In this document: piece by piece, positions 45,601 through 59,700 of the stretch
Position numbering within the stretch: the stretch's first letter is position 1
Layout: the number at the start of each line of letters is the position of its first letter
From: Pagrus major
Lineage: Eukaryota > Chordata > Actinopteri > Spariformes > Sparidae
DNA length: 64,000 nucleotides
NCBI RefSeq assembly: GCF_040436345.1
Contig: NC_133238.1
Location: 14,717,147 to 14,781,146, forward strand
Direction of reading: 5' to 3'
The notes under the pieces: generated by a model
What the model was told of the DNA's origin: nothing
Databases searched by the model: none
The model's input: only the letters and a program-made list of their open reading frames with translations
Position numbers and translations under genes: made by a program

Positions 45601-48600
45601 GACTGGATAACAATTTTCATGTGCACCAACGCTACGAATGGGCCCCAACGGTTAGGAAAATTATCCAAGCGCTTGGGTTAGACTTTTCATGGTACCATTA
45701 TCATTTATTTTATTTCTATGTGAACTGTGAAAATACTCTGGTACAGGTGTGGGTACTATTACTGTGTTTTGAGAACACGAAAGCACTCTCTTCTGATTTT
45801 TCTGATATTTCTATTCATTCAGGTGATTGATATTATATGTTGCACATTCAATAGGTGTGAATACAGTTAAAATATTAGGAACACATCTAATTATTTCATA
45901 AGTGAATGGTTGATTAAAGGAGAACCACAATTTGATTTAGTTTACAAATAAGCTAAAAACTTCATAGGGTTATTTTCATTAAAAAGGTTGAGTTTGAGCT
46001 CAAATTGAAACATTTCATTTAATTGATGTGAGAGAACAATAAGGGTTAAAAGCGTACTCTTTTGAGTAAAAATTATATCTACATACACATTTCTTATATT
46101 GGTGTGTTGAAGAAAACTTTAACTGTTCTATTGATCTAAAAGGGTAAGAGGGTGAGCATTTTGATGCTTTAGGTAATAACGGTCTTGATTTAAAGCATAC
46201 AAGCATTTTGTTTATTTTCTATCTACTATCCATTTCTGACGCATTTCTACTTTAAAGGTATTATTCCAAAGATCTAGAAGGGTTTAAAGCTAATAAATGT
46301 TTGTGTTTTACCTTTACATATTGTGGTTTAACATTCTTTTAGTGTAAACTGTATTTACATGAGTTCTGAGGGCTTACAGGATTTTGCTAGAACATAGCAT
46401 AGTAAGTTTTCAGTGGAGGCACCGCGTTAGTTACATGATATTGTCCCTTTTTCTTTTTCCACTCAAGTGATAAAGTCCCTTGCTTAATTCAGTAGAGAAG
46501 AACCACAGCAAATTCACCATCTTTAGCTGAGCACCTAGGACCTGTTTATTCTTATTGGGTGTGACCTCAGTGTAGAATTATAAACACTAAGGAAAAAGGG
46601 GTTACAATAACACAGCAGTGACGTGGTGGAAATTAGATTTAATGTTAATGTTTTGATAACCCTCTGCAATCAGTGTGGAGTGTGAAGTAGTTTGGATGAC
46701 GGTTCATCAAGCAGCAAAACCAGAGGCCAACAAATCAAACAGGCACATTTTGAACAGGCACTAAACTAGTCTGAAAAAAGAGGTGTAACTTTAGTGTTTG
46801 TGCCAAGACTCTCCTGGTCGCTGATCTTCATCTCTACACTTGTAACTCTTGGCTTCGTGCCGTGCTGTCTTTTCTCCTGAACTGAACTGAACTGAACAAC
46901 TGGAGGTGGAGTAAACGAAGCAGACCTCCCGACACTGAACCATCTACAGTCGAGATACAGAGTCTCACACTGACTGTCTGTGGCTGCAGCAGGACTCTTC
47001 ATACCTGAGAGTCTCCAGTCTCCAGCCTGGATCCTCAAGTCGAGCAGACAGCAGCTTCACTCCTGAGTCTCCTGGATGATTGTAGCTCAGGTCCAGCTCT
47101 CTCAGATGGGAGGGGTTGGAGTCCAGAGCTGAGGCCAGCGAAGTACAGCCTTCCTCTGTGATCAGACAGCCTGACAGCCTGCAGACACACAAAACAACAC
47201 ACATCACAGATCAGCTGAGGGTCCTGATGATTCAGTGCACATCTGTGTTTAAGGGCAAATATTTGGTCATGAACCAACATATTGTACAGATTAAAATGAT
47301 GACCTGATGATGGAGGATCAACAAAGTAATTACAGTTCATCCTGAGGGGAGTATGAATGTTTGAACCAAACCTCATGACAATCCATCCAATTAGGCCTGT
47401 CACGATAACAAATTTTGCTGGACGATAAATTGTCCTAGAAATTATTTCAATAAACGATAATATTGTCGCTTTGAGACCATTTTTCAACTAATATAATGAT
47501 AATGGCAAAATAATGCAAGTACACCCTTTCAAAGATCAATAAACCTTTATCTCTAAAGAATATTTAATATTGGAATGTGACATTTTAAATATCCAAAATA
47601 AATAAAGATGGAGGTTGTGGCCAAAGCAATTGAGCCATGGCCAGCCACGGTTCCTTATTGCAGTAACAATGTTAGCACTATTGTCTGTAGTGATGTGGAG
47701 GCGTGACGGTACACGTGATGATGATGACGTATGTGTTTTTTTTCAAGGTGTTTCCCTGTTAATCTAAACCTGTACCAGCTGTCTGTTTATAATTATATGG
47801 ATGCTGTTATAATGTGTTGTAATTGAGATCCTGACCCACCAAACATCCTGGAAAGTGACAAAGTTACGTTTTTCTATAATTTACATCATTACATAATTGC
47901 CATCAGTAAACTGGATGCTGTCTGACTATTTCACTTGCGGGGTTCATGAAGTTCACTGAGTCTTGTCGGGAGGGCTGACCGTCACCATGACAACAGTAAC
48001 TGACCGTCACCATGACAACAGTAACTGACCGTCGCAGTGATTTTTTTCACCGCGACAAACACTTGGTGAGTTAAAGTTTTTTGCCGGGGACAGACGCTGA
48101 TTTTCGGCCAGAAATGTGACGAAGAGTCGGTCGGACCGACAGGCTGACAGACACTTATCCACGAATAACTGCGGTATTTTTTTCCTCATATAAGTTGCCA
48201 AAGACACGACCAGTTACTACGTTACTGTTGTTTGGTCCTGTAACGTTGCTTTGTGGGACATTTATCTTTATTTTGTTGAGTGAAGGATCTGTACAGCTCT
48301 GATACCTCCGGAGGCGCAGCGAAATTTCACCCCTCGCCACATCTGAAACTTTCACACAAAGGCGGATGCGGAGAATTGGCGCAGGATCAAACGGCAGTGT
48401 GAATGGGGCTAGTGACTGACACGAGGAAAACAAACAAGCATGCAAATGGAAATTATCGAGGCCGGCAAAATTATCAAGCTCATTTTAATTTATCGTACGA
48501 TTAATTGATTTATTGATTATCGTGACAGGCCTACATCCAATGGTTGTTGAGATATGTAAGTCGGGACTAAAGTAGAATAAACTAACAGACCCACATTTTA

Positions 48601-51600
48601 TATACATGAATATACATATATATATATTAAAAGGCATTTTTCTTCTCGCCACTGTGTCAAGTGATTGTTCATAGGAGAAATGTTGGGTCTCTTAAATAAA
48701 TTGAATAATATTAAGAGTATGATCAAGACCGGCTCCAATTGTAAAGTTACATGAAATAATGAAATAAAATAATGAATCCTGACCTGAGAGTTTCAGTTTG
48801 ACTGCAACCGTGTAGAAGCACTTTGGATTTCATGAGAGAGCAAACAAGACGACTGACAAGACCTAGGCGATTTGCAAGATTTGCAAAGCAAAAATTAAGT
48901 ACCTCAGCAACACCACAAACATGAGGCAGCCCCTTGTACGCTTTCATCCCGAAACGTAGAAGGCTTCTCCGGTCGTGCCCGCCACACAGAGGACCATCCT
49001 GGAGACTGTCTCCAAACTTCCCAAGAACTCGGAGAAGGCGAAGAGCATTACAAAAGCAATAGCTACTTTCATCGCGACGGATTTACGCCCGTATTCAGTA
49101 GTAAATGTAGTGTCTGAGTGTTTCTTATACCTTCTGAGCTCTGAGTGACAGGACAGGATCAAATGCTTTCATTTAAGTATATTTGGGAAGGAGACAATGT
49201 AGAGGTTTCATGTTCAGGATAGCAACACATTAGTTCTGTAGTGTGCGTCAGAGAATAGTTAAAGGAAGAGGCCCACACCAAAGACTGAGGGATTCAGAGG
49301 TTCAATGTATACATTTCCATCTAAGGATAGGAAGAGGCTCAGGGTTGACTTAATGTACACATTTCCATTTAAGTATACAGAGACTAACATCAACATAGTC
49401 ACGCACACACCTCCATGTACATGTTTTCCCTTGAGAGAGAGATGTTATGCAGACCCATCCTTTTCTAATAGGATAGAGGGGCCTCAGTTCCCCAAAAAGG
49501 TAAACAATTAGAGAAATAGGCGGGCCTGAGCGAATAGACTCTAAAAAGACACACACACCAGAGAACGGGGGTGATTTTGGTTGATCTCCTAAGACTGAGG
49601 GTCTGAGAGGAGTTCTGATAGAGCAGAAGGCAAAGTATTTTGGGCATCACTTTGCCGAGATTTGAGAATACCAGGGAGTGGCCACACTCTGGTTCGGACG
49701 CTGGCTTGAAATCTGTTTCAATAAAGATTGCTCTGTCTACTGCACCCAGCCTTGCCTCCGAAGAATCTTTATCAACATACTACACACCGACACCTTTCGA
49801 GGACGACAGCCCATACACCTCATAAACAACAAGGGGTTTCGGTTAGTGGTGTGCACCATGGAGCCGCGCTACAAACTCCCTCACCGAAAATACCTTGCAG
49901 AGAAAGAAATCCCCCACCTCTACGATGAAACCAAAGCAAACGTCCTGGAGTCCATGAAGAAGGCAGGGTAGCGCTTACATGTGATGCGTGGACCTCGGTT
50001 GCCACCAAATCCTTCGTTACTATAACAGCGCATTTTGTGCTCGAGTCAGACAAGAGCAAATGGAAGTTGGTGAGTCACGTTCTTCAAACCCGAGAGATGA
50101 GTGAGAGTCACACCGGGGCAAATGTTGCCGAGTGTGAGTGCCACTCTGCTCTACTGTGTTTGTGTTGTGTTCACCTCACTGTACTGAAGCTCCAGACTGA
50201 ATAAGTTCAGTTGAATTATGCACTTTTGTTCAGAAGAATGCAATTTGTTCCCTTGAAATATGGCAGTTTTTTTGTTAAGTTATCCTATTCATATTCCAGA
50301 CTGAATAAGTTTCCATTTTCCATTAAATAAATTTGATGGAAGTACATTTCTTGCTTACTTGAATTAATGAACTTATTAAATCCAGGGCTTGACTGTTTTC
50401 AGTGTTTTCCGCCAATAGAGGGGGCCCCCCTGCAAGTGGAGCTTTCCCTGGTCAAAGTTAAGTAGGTCAAAGTGCATATGTTTGCATAGTCATAAAATAA
50501 AATATTTTGTGTCTTTGAAAAATACAAGTCAAATGTTCAAAAAACCTTGTTATTTACTTAATGAGTGTAGTTTTAGAGGAACTGAGTTAATTGATGGGCT
50601 ATTTATTTACAGGGTAGCCACACATGAAGACAAAATCAATCTTGTATGGAAAAAAGCATAAAAAATCACAATAATCGAATTGAATCATGAGGTACTGTGT
50701 GTACGGTGTTGGATGACACGCAGCAAAGGACCAGAGGTCGAACTTGAAACCTGGGCCGCTGCAGTGAGGACAAAGCCTCTGTACATGGGACACATGCTCT
50801 ACCAACTGAGCTAAAAATGAGCACCCCAGGGGGTCCCACTTTTTAAAAATGATAAACACTGCGACCCAATTCACAATAGGCCTAATCAACTTGAAAAGAG
50901 CAGAGCTGTGCAAAAATTAACACTCCAAACTATTTATCCACATCCACTTATATTGTGCTGAATACACCAGCCATTTCAAAGAGATACTTTATTAAATAAC
51001 TACTGTGTTCACCAAAAACATATATGTTACAAATACATTATGAATGAGATCATCTCAATGCAGTTTTCAAAGAGAGACAGAGTGGTCAGGTTTCCTGAAG
51101 CTATGAGTTGTAATGTCACATAAACTATGCTGGAATGTGGTTCAATGCTTCTTAGTGTCTAAATATTTTGGCACATGATCACTGTAAGTCCTACAAGCAA
51201 GTGGGTGTTTTAAGCTGTGAATCAGTGAAATGATGAACTCAGTCAGGATGTGTGTCTCAGTGTGACGCTGTCCATCTCACTGAGATGGAGCAGAGATGGA
51301 CTGATAGACGGACAGATGGAACATGTCACTTCATAGGGTTTCTTGACCTGCTGCTTTCTGTGGTTGTGGTTTATAGAAATACATAAATGATTTCACAACA
51401 AACAGTAACATGATCTGACCTCAAACTTTCCAGATTGCAGTGTGGACTCTCCAGTCCAGCTGACAGCTGCTTCATTCCTGAATCCTGCAGGTTGTTGTTA
51501 CTCAGGTCCAGCTCTCTCAGACTAGAGGACTGGGAGCTGAGAACTGAGGACAGAGCTGCACAGCTTCTCTTTGAGAGGTTACAGCCACTCAGTCTGGATA

Positions 51601-54600
51601 AAGAATAATGATCAGAACAAGAACATTATTTCTATTTGGGTCAATAACAGCACATTTACTGCATTCTGAAAAAAACTTACAGAGCTTTGTTGGAGGCTTT
51701 GACCACTGGCAGCAGCCTCAGAAGAGCCTCCTCTGAAGCAGAGTATTTCTTCAGGTCAAACACGTCCAGATCTTCTTCTGATGACAGTAAGATGAAGACC
51801 AGAGCTGACCACTGAGCAGGAGACAGTTTATCTGTGGAGAGACTTCCTGATCTCAGGTACTGTTGGATCTCCTCCACAAGAGAACGATCGTTCAGTTCAT
51901 TCAGACAGTGGAACAGATTGATGCTTCTCTCTGGAGACAGATTCTCACTGATCTTCTTCTTGATGTAACTGACTGTTTCCTGATTGGTCTGTGAGATACT
52001 TCCTGTCTGTGTCTGCAGACCTCGGAGGAGATTCTGATTGGTCTGCAGTGAAAGACCCAGGAGGAAGCGGAGGAACAAGTCCAGGTGTCCATTTGGACTC
52101 TTTAAGGCCTCGTCCACAGCACTCTGGTAGAAACGTGTTGATTTGCCTCTGACCACTTTAGACCACCAGGATGCTGATTGCTCTTCTTCTGACATCAGAT
52201 TGACTCCAGAGTTGATGAACGTCAGATGGACATGAAGAGCAGCCAGAAACTCCTGAACACTCAGATGGACGAAGCAGAACACCTTGTCCTGGTACAGTCC
52301 ACTCTCCTCTTTAAAGATCTGTGTGAACACTCCTGAGTACTTTGAAGCTGCTCTGATATCGATGCCACACTCTGTCAGGTCTGATTCATAGAAGATCAGG
52401 TTGCCGCTCTGCAGCTGCTCAAAAGCCAGTTTTCCCAGAGACTCAATCATCTTCCTGCTCTCTGGAGTCCAGTGTGGATCCGTCTCAGCTCCTCCATCAT
52501 ACTTGACGTTCTTCACTTTGGACTGAACCACCAGGAAGTGGATGTACATCTCAGTCAGTGTCTTGGGCAGCTCTCCTCCCTCTCTGGTCTTCAACACATC
52601 CTCCAGAACTGTAGCAGTGATCCAGCAGAAGACTGGGATGTGGCACATGATGTGGAGGCTTCGTGATGTCTTGATGTGGGAGATGATTCTGCTGGCCTGC
52701 TCCTCATCTCTGAATCTCTTCCTGAAGTACTCCTCCTTCTGTGGGTCAGTGAACCCTCTGACCTCTGTCACCATGTCAACACACCCAGGAGGGATCTGAT
52801 TGGCTGCTGCAGGTCGTGTGGTTATCCAGAGGTGAGCAGAGGGAAGCAGTTTCCCCCTGATGAGGTTTGTCAGCAGCACATCCACTGAGGTGGACTCTGT
52901 AGCATCAGTCAGGATCTCAGTGTTGTGGAAGTCCAGAGGAAGTCGACACTCATCCAGACCGTCAAAGATGAAAACGACCTGGAACTCTTCAAACCTGCAG
53001 ATTTCTTTGGTTTCAGTGAAGAAGTGATGAACAAGCTCCACCAAGCTGAACTTTTTCTCTTTCAGCACATTCAGCTCTCTGAAAGTGAATGGAAATGTGA
53101 ACTGTATGTCCTGGTTGGCTTTGTCTTCAGCCCAGTCCAGAGTGAACTTCTGTGTTAAGACTGTTTTCCCGATGCCAGCGACTCCCTTTGTCATCACTGT
53201 TCTGATTGGTTCGTCTCTTCCAGGTGAGGCTTCAAAGATGTCTTCTTGTCTGACTGTTGTTTCTGGTCTGTCTGGTTTCCTGGATGCTGCTTCAATCTGT
53301 CTGACCTCATGTTCATCATTGACCTCTGCAGTCCCTCCCTCTGTGATGTAGAGCTCTGTGTAGATCTGATTCAGAAGGGTTGGGTTTCCTGCTTTAGCGA
53401 TCCCCTCAAACACACACTGGAACTTCTTCTGAAGGTTAGATTTAAGTTTACGCTGACAAACTGCAGAATGACTTCCTGAATAAACACACAACAAAGATCA
53501 TCAGGGTCGGCAGTTTGTGTTATTATCTGAACAAACTTCTGACAGCAGAGAAGGCTGCTGCCTCTGATTCTACACATGCATGAAGTGCAGTTGCACGCTA
53601 CCGGTAAGCTAGCTATGTCCTTTGGATATGTGCCAGAAAAAAGTGTCAGCTTAGCTGTCTGTCTTCTTTAATCCTGCCTGTCCAGACTCCAGCACTGCTT
53701 CTTCTCCTCAACTTTTCAAGTCTGCTGCTCATCCACAATCTCTGCCTCTCTACCTGGATCCAAGTTCTACTACCCCAAAATCTTTTTTTTTGGCCACTTT
53801 TAGTTTGTACATTTGGTTAATCCACAGCTAAACTGTATAGAATCTATGATGTCATCAGTCGTTATAACTTGACTTGTATGTTTGGGATCACAGAGTGGGG
53901 TAAACAAGGAGTTGGGTTGATGTTGAGATATGTTGGAACTCTGAACATCTTTACTCTTCTTACATTATTTGTTCATTCACTTAAAGGAGACACTACAGTT
54001 TATTGTATTGAATGTTTTCGGCCTGCAGATCCTTTAAATAACTGTAGCTCAGAGGTTTTTAAAGTCTCAGTCTGTGGGCCTCCCCTCACACAAAGCCTGG
54101 ACACCCCTGCTCAGTTTGGCTTAATTCCTGGATGTCTATGACATCATCATGTTATTCAATTCAAGAGACATTCAACAATTGAGCAAAAATATCCTGTTAT
54201 TATTTATGTTGTCTGACATAAATTCAAACATCACCAAATAGACAGCAAAGTGAGAAAACAGTAACCGATTCCCCCAAACGACTGTAACTCTGAACTCTCT
54301 TTAACCAAATCACACAGATTTATCATATTCTTTGTGAAGTCCTTTTCATAACTAAGACAATAACTACTGTCATATTTTTCACCCCCATTAACTGAGCCTC
54401 TCCTCAAACTGTTCAGAGCCTCCTTGAGAAGATCCACCTCTCACTTTCAAGCCTCTGCTGTAGCTCATATGATTGTCTCCTCTCGTCCGGTGATACAGAT
54501 CCTACAAAATTTATAAAATCCGTCCTTCCTGTTTCTCGTCCCACTGTGTTCTCTACTATTAACTACTCTCTCAGTGCTGGTTCAATAACCGGCTATTCAG

Positions 54601-56736
54601 AAAAAGGCCAGTGTTCAGACACCTTTAAAGAAAAGTCTTGACCAGCCCTTTCACACAATTATAGACCAGTATCAAAGATAAACTTTTATTCAAAATCCTG
54701 GAAAAAAAATGTCACAGACCAAATCCTGGAGTTGGTTGATGAAGTTTTTCTATCTTTGCTTTCACTCAGTTATAATTGAGTCAAACTACACTTGGTCTTT
54801 CAGGGCTTCCATACAAACCAGAGAAGACAGCAGCTTTACCTTCAGTCTGAGAGGAGGACGCTCCTCTGTTCTCTGAAGCTCCTCCAGCATCTTTCACATC
54901 CACTGACACTGAGAGAGAAAGAGACATTGTGTGATATTGTTTCAGTTTAACTTCATATTTGTTTTTTAAATGTGCCTGTGTTACGTACTGTAGGTTACAT
55001 AGTTTATTCTTGGATAGTTGATAAGTTAGAGTGTGATCTCCACCAATTCATCTTCACTTTTAGATCAAATTATTCTGGACTGTGGTTGTTAAAAAAGTCT
55101 GTGAATAAAATCGTTCAAACTATGAAATAATAAAGACTGAGATCAACTATAAAGACAAGTGAGCGCATCTGTAGCACAGAAACATTTCAAGTCCTATTGA
55201 TAAATCACTGAAATGTGACGAATCATAAACATCTACTGCACTTTAACATTGAGTTCAGTTTACTGACATACAAATACTCCTCACAGTCGGTCAATAATTT
55301 GTAAGCATCACTCTGCTAATGATCTAATATAGTTCCCATGTTTGGTCTGTTCAGACAGTGAGTGCTGCACCCAGGAGCAGAGCTTCACAGCCAGCGAGCA
55401 ATCTGCAGCCATAGTTTGTGTCTTTTCTATTTTTCCTGCATGCTGTGAGCGAATCTGGCCAGAAAACACATGATCATCTAATAGAGTTGTCTCTAGACTG
55501 TGAGATGGCTTCTAACAACTGAAGGTGGACATATTTTTAGTTGTTGAACATAGATTTGTTTGAAAAATCTACATTATGTCATGTTAAATAAACAAAATGT
55601 AAGATATTTAAAGAAGGAAAGACTCCTGATGTCCCTGCAAGAAAGCAGTGCTGTTGTTACTGCAGTCAAACAGCATCTCCAGCTCACATGCTGGGAGTCC
55701 TAAAATACAGTAATTATTAATGTTCTAGATGATCACAGTGATGTATTCTTGCTTGATTTTGTGCCATGAAGCATCTCATACTGGTTTAACTGCTCCTGAA
55801 CAAACACACTGACATCACAACATCACATTGGTTATTTGAGGAATTCATAAAATACCACACTAGTTATAAGATCTGGTATTCTCTCTGGCCATTGAGTCGA
55901 TTTAAAAATATTCCCGAGGAGAATAGAATATGTGAAATGTGTGAGCTAGATGAAGTATAAAGTGAGTCTCATTTCCTTTTATATTGTACAAAGTATGATG
56001 ATTTGAGAGAGGTATTATTTCATGAAATCTGTGGACAAAACCCTGAAATATTTTGGTGCTCTGATGAGCAGAAGCTGGAGTGGTTGTTTAATTTCAATGT
56101 GTTTAAAACTGCTAGCTTCATTTCTCAAGCTTGGAAAAGAAGACAGGTAAATTTGTTTAATTAATTTTTGATGATTTCTCTTGAACCTTGTCTTCCTTTT
56201 CTTTTTTCTTTAGATAATGGTTTTGAACCCATGTTTGTTTTCTTACTTCTTTGATGTGCTGATGATGTGCTCTAGATCCGTTTTTTTTCTTGGTGTCTTA
56301 TAAGCCCATGCGGGCTGGGCATACATGTATGACACAATAATAAAAGTAATTCATTCTGTAGGAACACATGTCCATCGCCTCTGCATTACATTGAGGCCCT
56401 GTTTTTCTTGTTAACTCTTTTCATCTGGATGAAGACTTCACAGGAAGGAGGCACCTTCCAGTCTGCCACCTTATCTCCTGGCAGAGAGGACAGTGTTTTC
56501 CTGGACCATAAAAGTCTTCAGATGAGGACACTTGTAATTAATTTACAACCTAAAAACTCCCATTTTTGAACTTTCTCTCCCCTCCAAACAGATAAATTCT
56601 TCCCTCACAGGTCAGTCTGAGTGAGCATGGAGTCACCTACTCTCTCCACATCAGGAGGGACCGGAGCCATCTGGTCATCAGAGACTGTGTTAATACTAAT
56701 GTCTTTACATTTGCAAATTAAGTAACACGTCTGATG

Positions 56737-56772
<36 letters not shown>

Positions 56773-59700
56773 TCTCTGTCTCTCTGACTTCTGATCCACA
56801 AACACACTCTCCAGAGTGGACACCAGACACCTTCTGACTTGTTGTTCTATGCTCTCACTCTGTCTTCTGTTATTTACGACACATCTGGTCTCACTATCTG
56901 TGGGACATTCCATTCAAATGGCCTCTGTATTCTTCCAGATTTCAGACCATTTCTAATTAACCATTAAGTCAGTATCTCACCCTCTTAATTCTAACAAATT
57001 AAGAAACAGTAAAAGAAGTTCATAAAACTGATCTTTTTCCCGTTTCTCTACGATTAAGATTGACTGAGATCAAGTTTTAATGTTTAATCTGTCCTGTGTT
57101 CGGTGGAACCACAGCACCTCCTGATGGTGAGTCCTGGTACAGTTGGACGAGCTGATATGTCTTTGTTTTAACAAGTATTAAGCTAGAACTAGGAGAAATA
57201 TGCTTAAGTGATTTTAATCACGTCATAATCCTTTTCCTGATAGACAAAGTACATCTATTGAGCCATGGTGAGATTCTGTGAAAGGTGAAGTACTGTGTTG
57301 AAACGTTTAAAACTATGAGTTTCTGTGAATTTTCACACTTCCACTAAATCTGGTTAGACAAAAAGCTGGAAGCCCTGCCCCCCCAGAGACGCCTGCATTT
57401 GGGAGATAATAAAACGGAGAGATCGCTTCTCTCGAGTCAGTTTTTTCTTTTAGTTTTTAGTTTTGGTTTTTCTGGTTTTTTTTAAACTTATTTTTGAAGC
57501 TCTTTACCTTTGAAACGAGCTCCAAGACAGCGACCTCAGCAGAAGTGCTCACGCGTTGATTTTTCTCACTTTTATATTTTTCACAGTATTGACTAGCTTC
57601 TTTTATTAAGTTTGTACCAGAAAGAAGTTCTGTTTTAATTTGTTTTATACAGTTAAGTATCGTAACCCGCTTTTGAAGAAGTGAACTTAATTTAGATTAC
57701 CTTGCATTAACTAACAACGGACGATCCGCCTGATCAACGTATCGTCCTCAGTTATTTTATTCAAGAAGTTAAATTCAGTTTACAAAGTCAGAGCCTGAGA
57801 ACCACTCGAAGAAACGAAGAAGAACATCTTTATCACAATCATCATCAAGACACTGCAGCAACTTGCTGTGTCCGAGACCGTGCAAGCGGTTTCCAACGAA
57901 AGACAGACTCTTTGACAAGCCCCCAGTGTAAATGACCTTTAGTATGTGTATATATTTCTATAAATATGTTGTCTTATGCTTACTTATTCATTTTCTGAGC
58001 TTTCAGTCAAGGCCAGGTTATTATTTCTTTAATTATAGCAGACGTTAAGTTCGGGGCTTTTATTTTGAAAGCGTCTCGCTGAAAACGAAAGCTAAAAACA
58101 TCCGGTCTTCATTGGCGGTGAAAAAGTGTGTCTGCCTAATGTAAGAATGAGAATAAGTTTCATGAGCACCTGGCTGATACAGGCACAAGGTTTGTTTTTA
58201 TTACTTTTCATGTGGTGTTGACTGTCTAGCTGGGTTCTGGTGCTTTTGATAGTTCGATACTTTATGATGTGTTTTGGCTAGCGTGATTAGCATTATCTGA
58301 CCGATCGTCTCGATCTATATTAAGGCAGACAGAGCCAGTTAATTCATTGGTCGCTCTGTTAATGCAACAAGACGTATTGTGTGTGTTTCATGTAATCTTT
58401 GAGAAGGTTAAAACTGCATATTTGATTGAAAGTGAACGGTTAAAAATGTTAATTTCATGTTAAATAGCATCATATATATATAGCACTCTATTGGAGGTTG
58501 TCTATAGGTTAAAATGGGTTAAAATGTGATTTTCCATGATTGTTATTGTAATTGTAGCAGTTAACAGAATCATAATTTCATTGAGTAAATCTTGTAAGGC
58601 TATGATAAGTTTATTGTTTATTATTATTATAAGGAAAAGTAACTATATTTTTGTTTTGTCCTTTTCATAGCTCTTACGGTGTGTTCATAATTGAATACGG
58701 TCTACAAAATAAAACAATATGAATCATCAGTTAAATAGTACGACCATCATTCAGCCGGGGATGCTACACCCAGCGCTCGCTAGTGGTACCATCCCGCTGG
58801 GCACTGAGCCAAGATCTGCACTGGATCGGTACGGGACCAGCTGCCCTCTTCCTAAGACAGCGGACCGAGGTGCCCAACCGACTGATACCGGACGAGCTGA
58901 CCCTCGGCCATTGGACCGGGACTGCCAGCTAGAGCCGCAAATCACCCGAGGGAATCCGCCGCCGCGGACTCCGCAGCTCTGCTGAGAAAGTAGGCTCTCC
59001 ATCACTCACAACAGCTGGATTCACACATGTTACATGAGATGGTGTCTGTGGCTCTGATTCTGATCTTTTAGCTTAAGAGAAATTCGGTTAGGGTCTCGTT
59101 AGTATTAAAATTACTCCCGTAATCTTTAAATGCTTCAACCTAACTCGTGATCTCACCATCAGCCCATATTCCACTAATAACCCATGACTTAGTTATTCCA
59201 TATTTCCTGTAACTTGTTGTTATTCATTTAAATTGCCATTTCATTTATTTAACCTGAATTATTTAGTCAATAAACATATTTAACCGTATGTCGTTGTCTG
59301 TGCAGGTTTGTTTTTAATGTGGAGAACCGATGGATCTGTGTAGAATTCACTACTTCATTTATGAGATTGAATAAATTGATCTGAAATTGATTAGAACTGA
59401 TACAAGTTAAACTTGTCCAGTCGAATTTGATTAATTACCTCTGGATTATTCAAATAGACAAAACAACGGAGGTGGTGCCCCATTAACGAGTGTTTTATTA
59501 ATCGCCAGTGATTAATAAATTACATTTATTATTAGTGTATCTCCTACAATTCAATTCATATAAAACCATCCACATTAGTCAGTGACAGAAGAGTCTTAAA
59601 CCAAAGAGTCACATAAAGAGAATAAATCAGGGAGCTCCATCATGTCTCTGTCCTCTTAATAAAGAACAATGATTGATAACTTCAACCTTTTCTCATAAAA

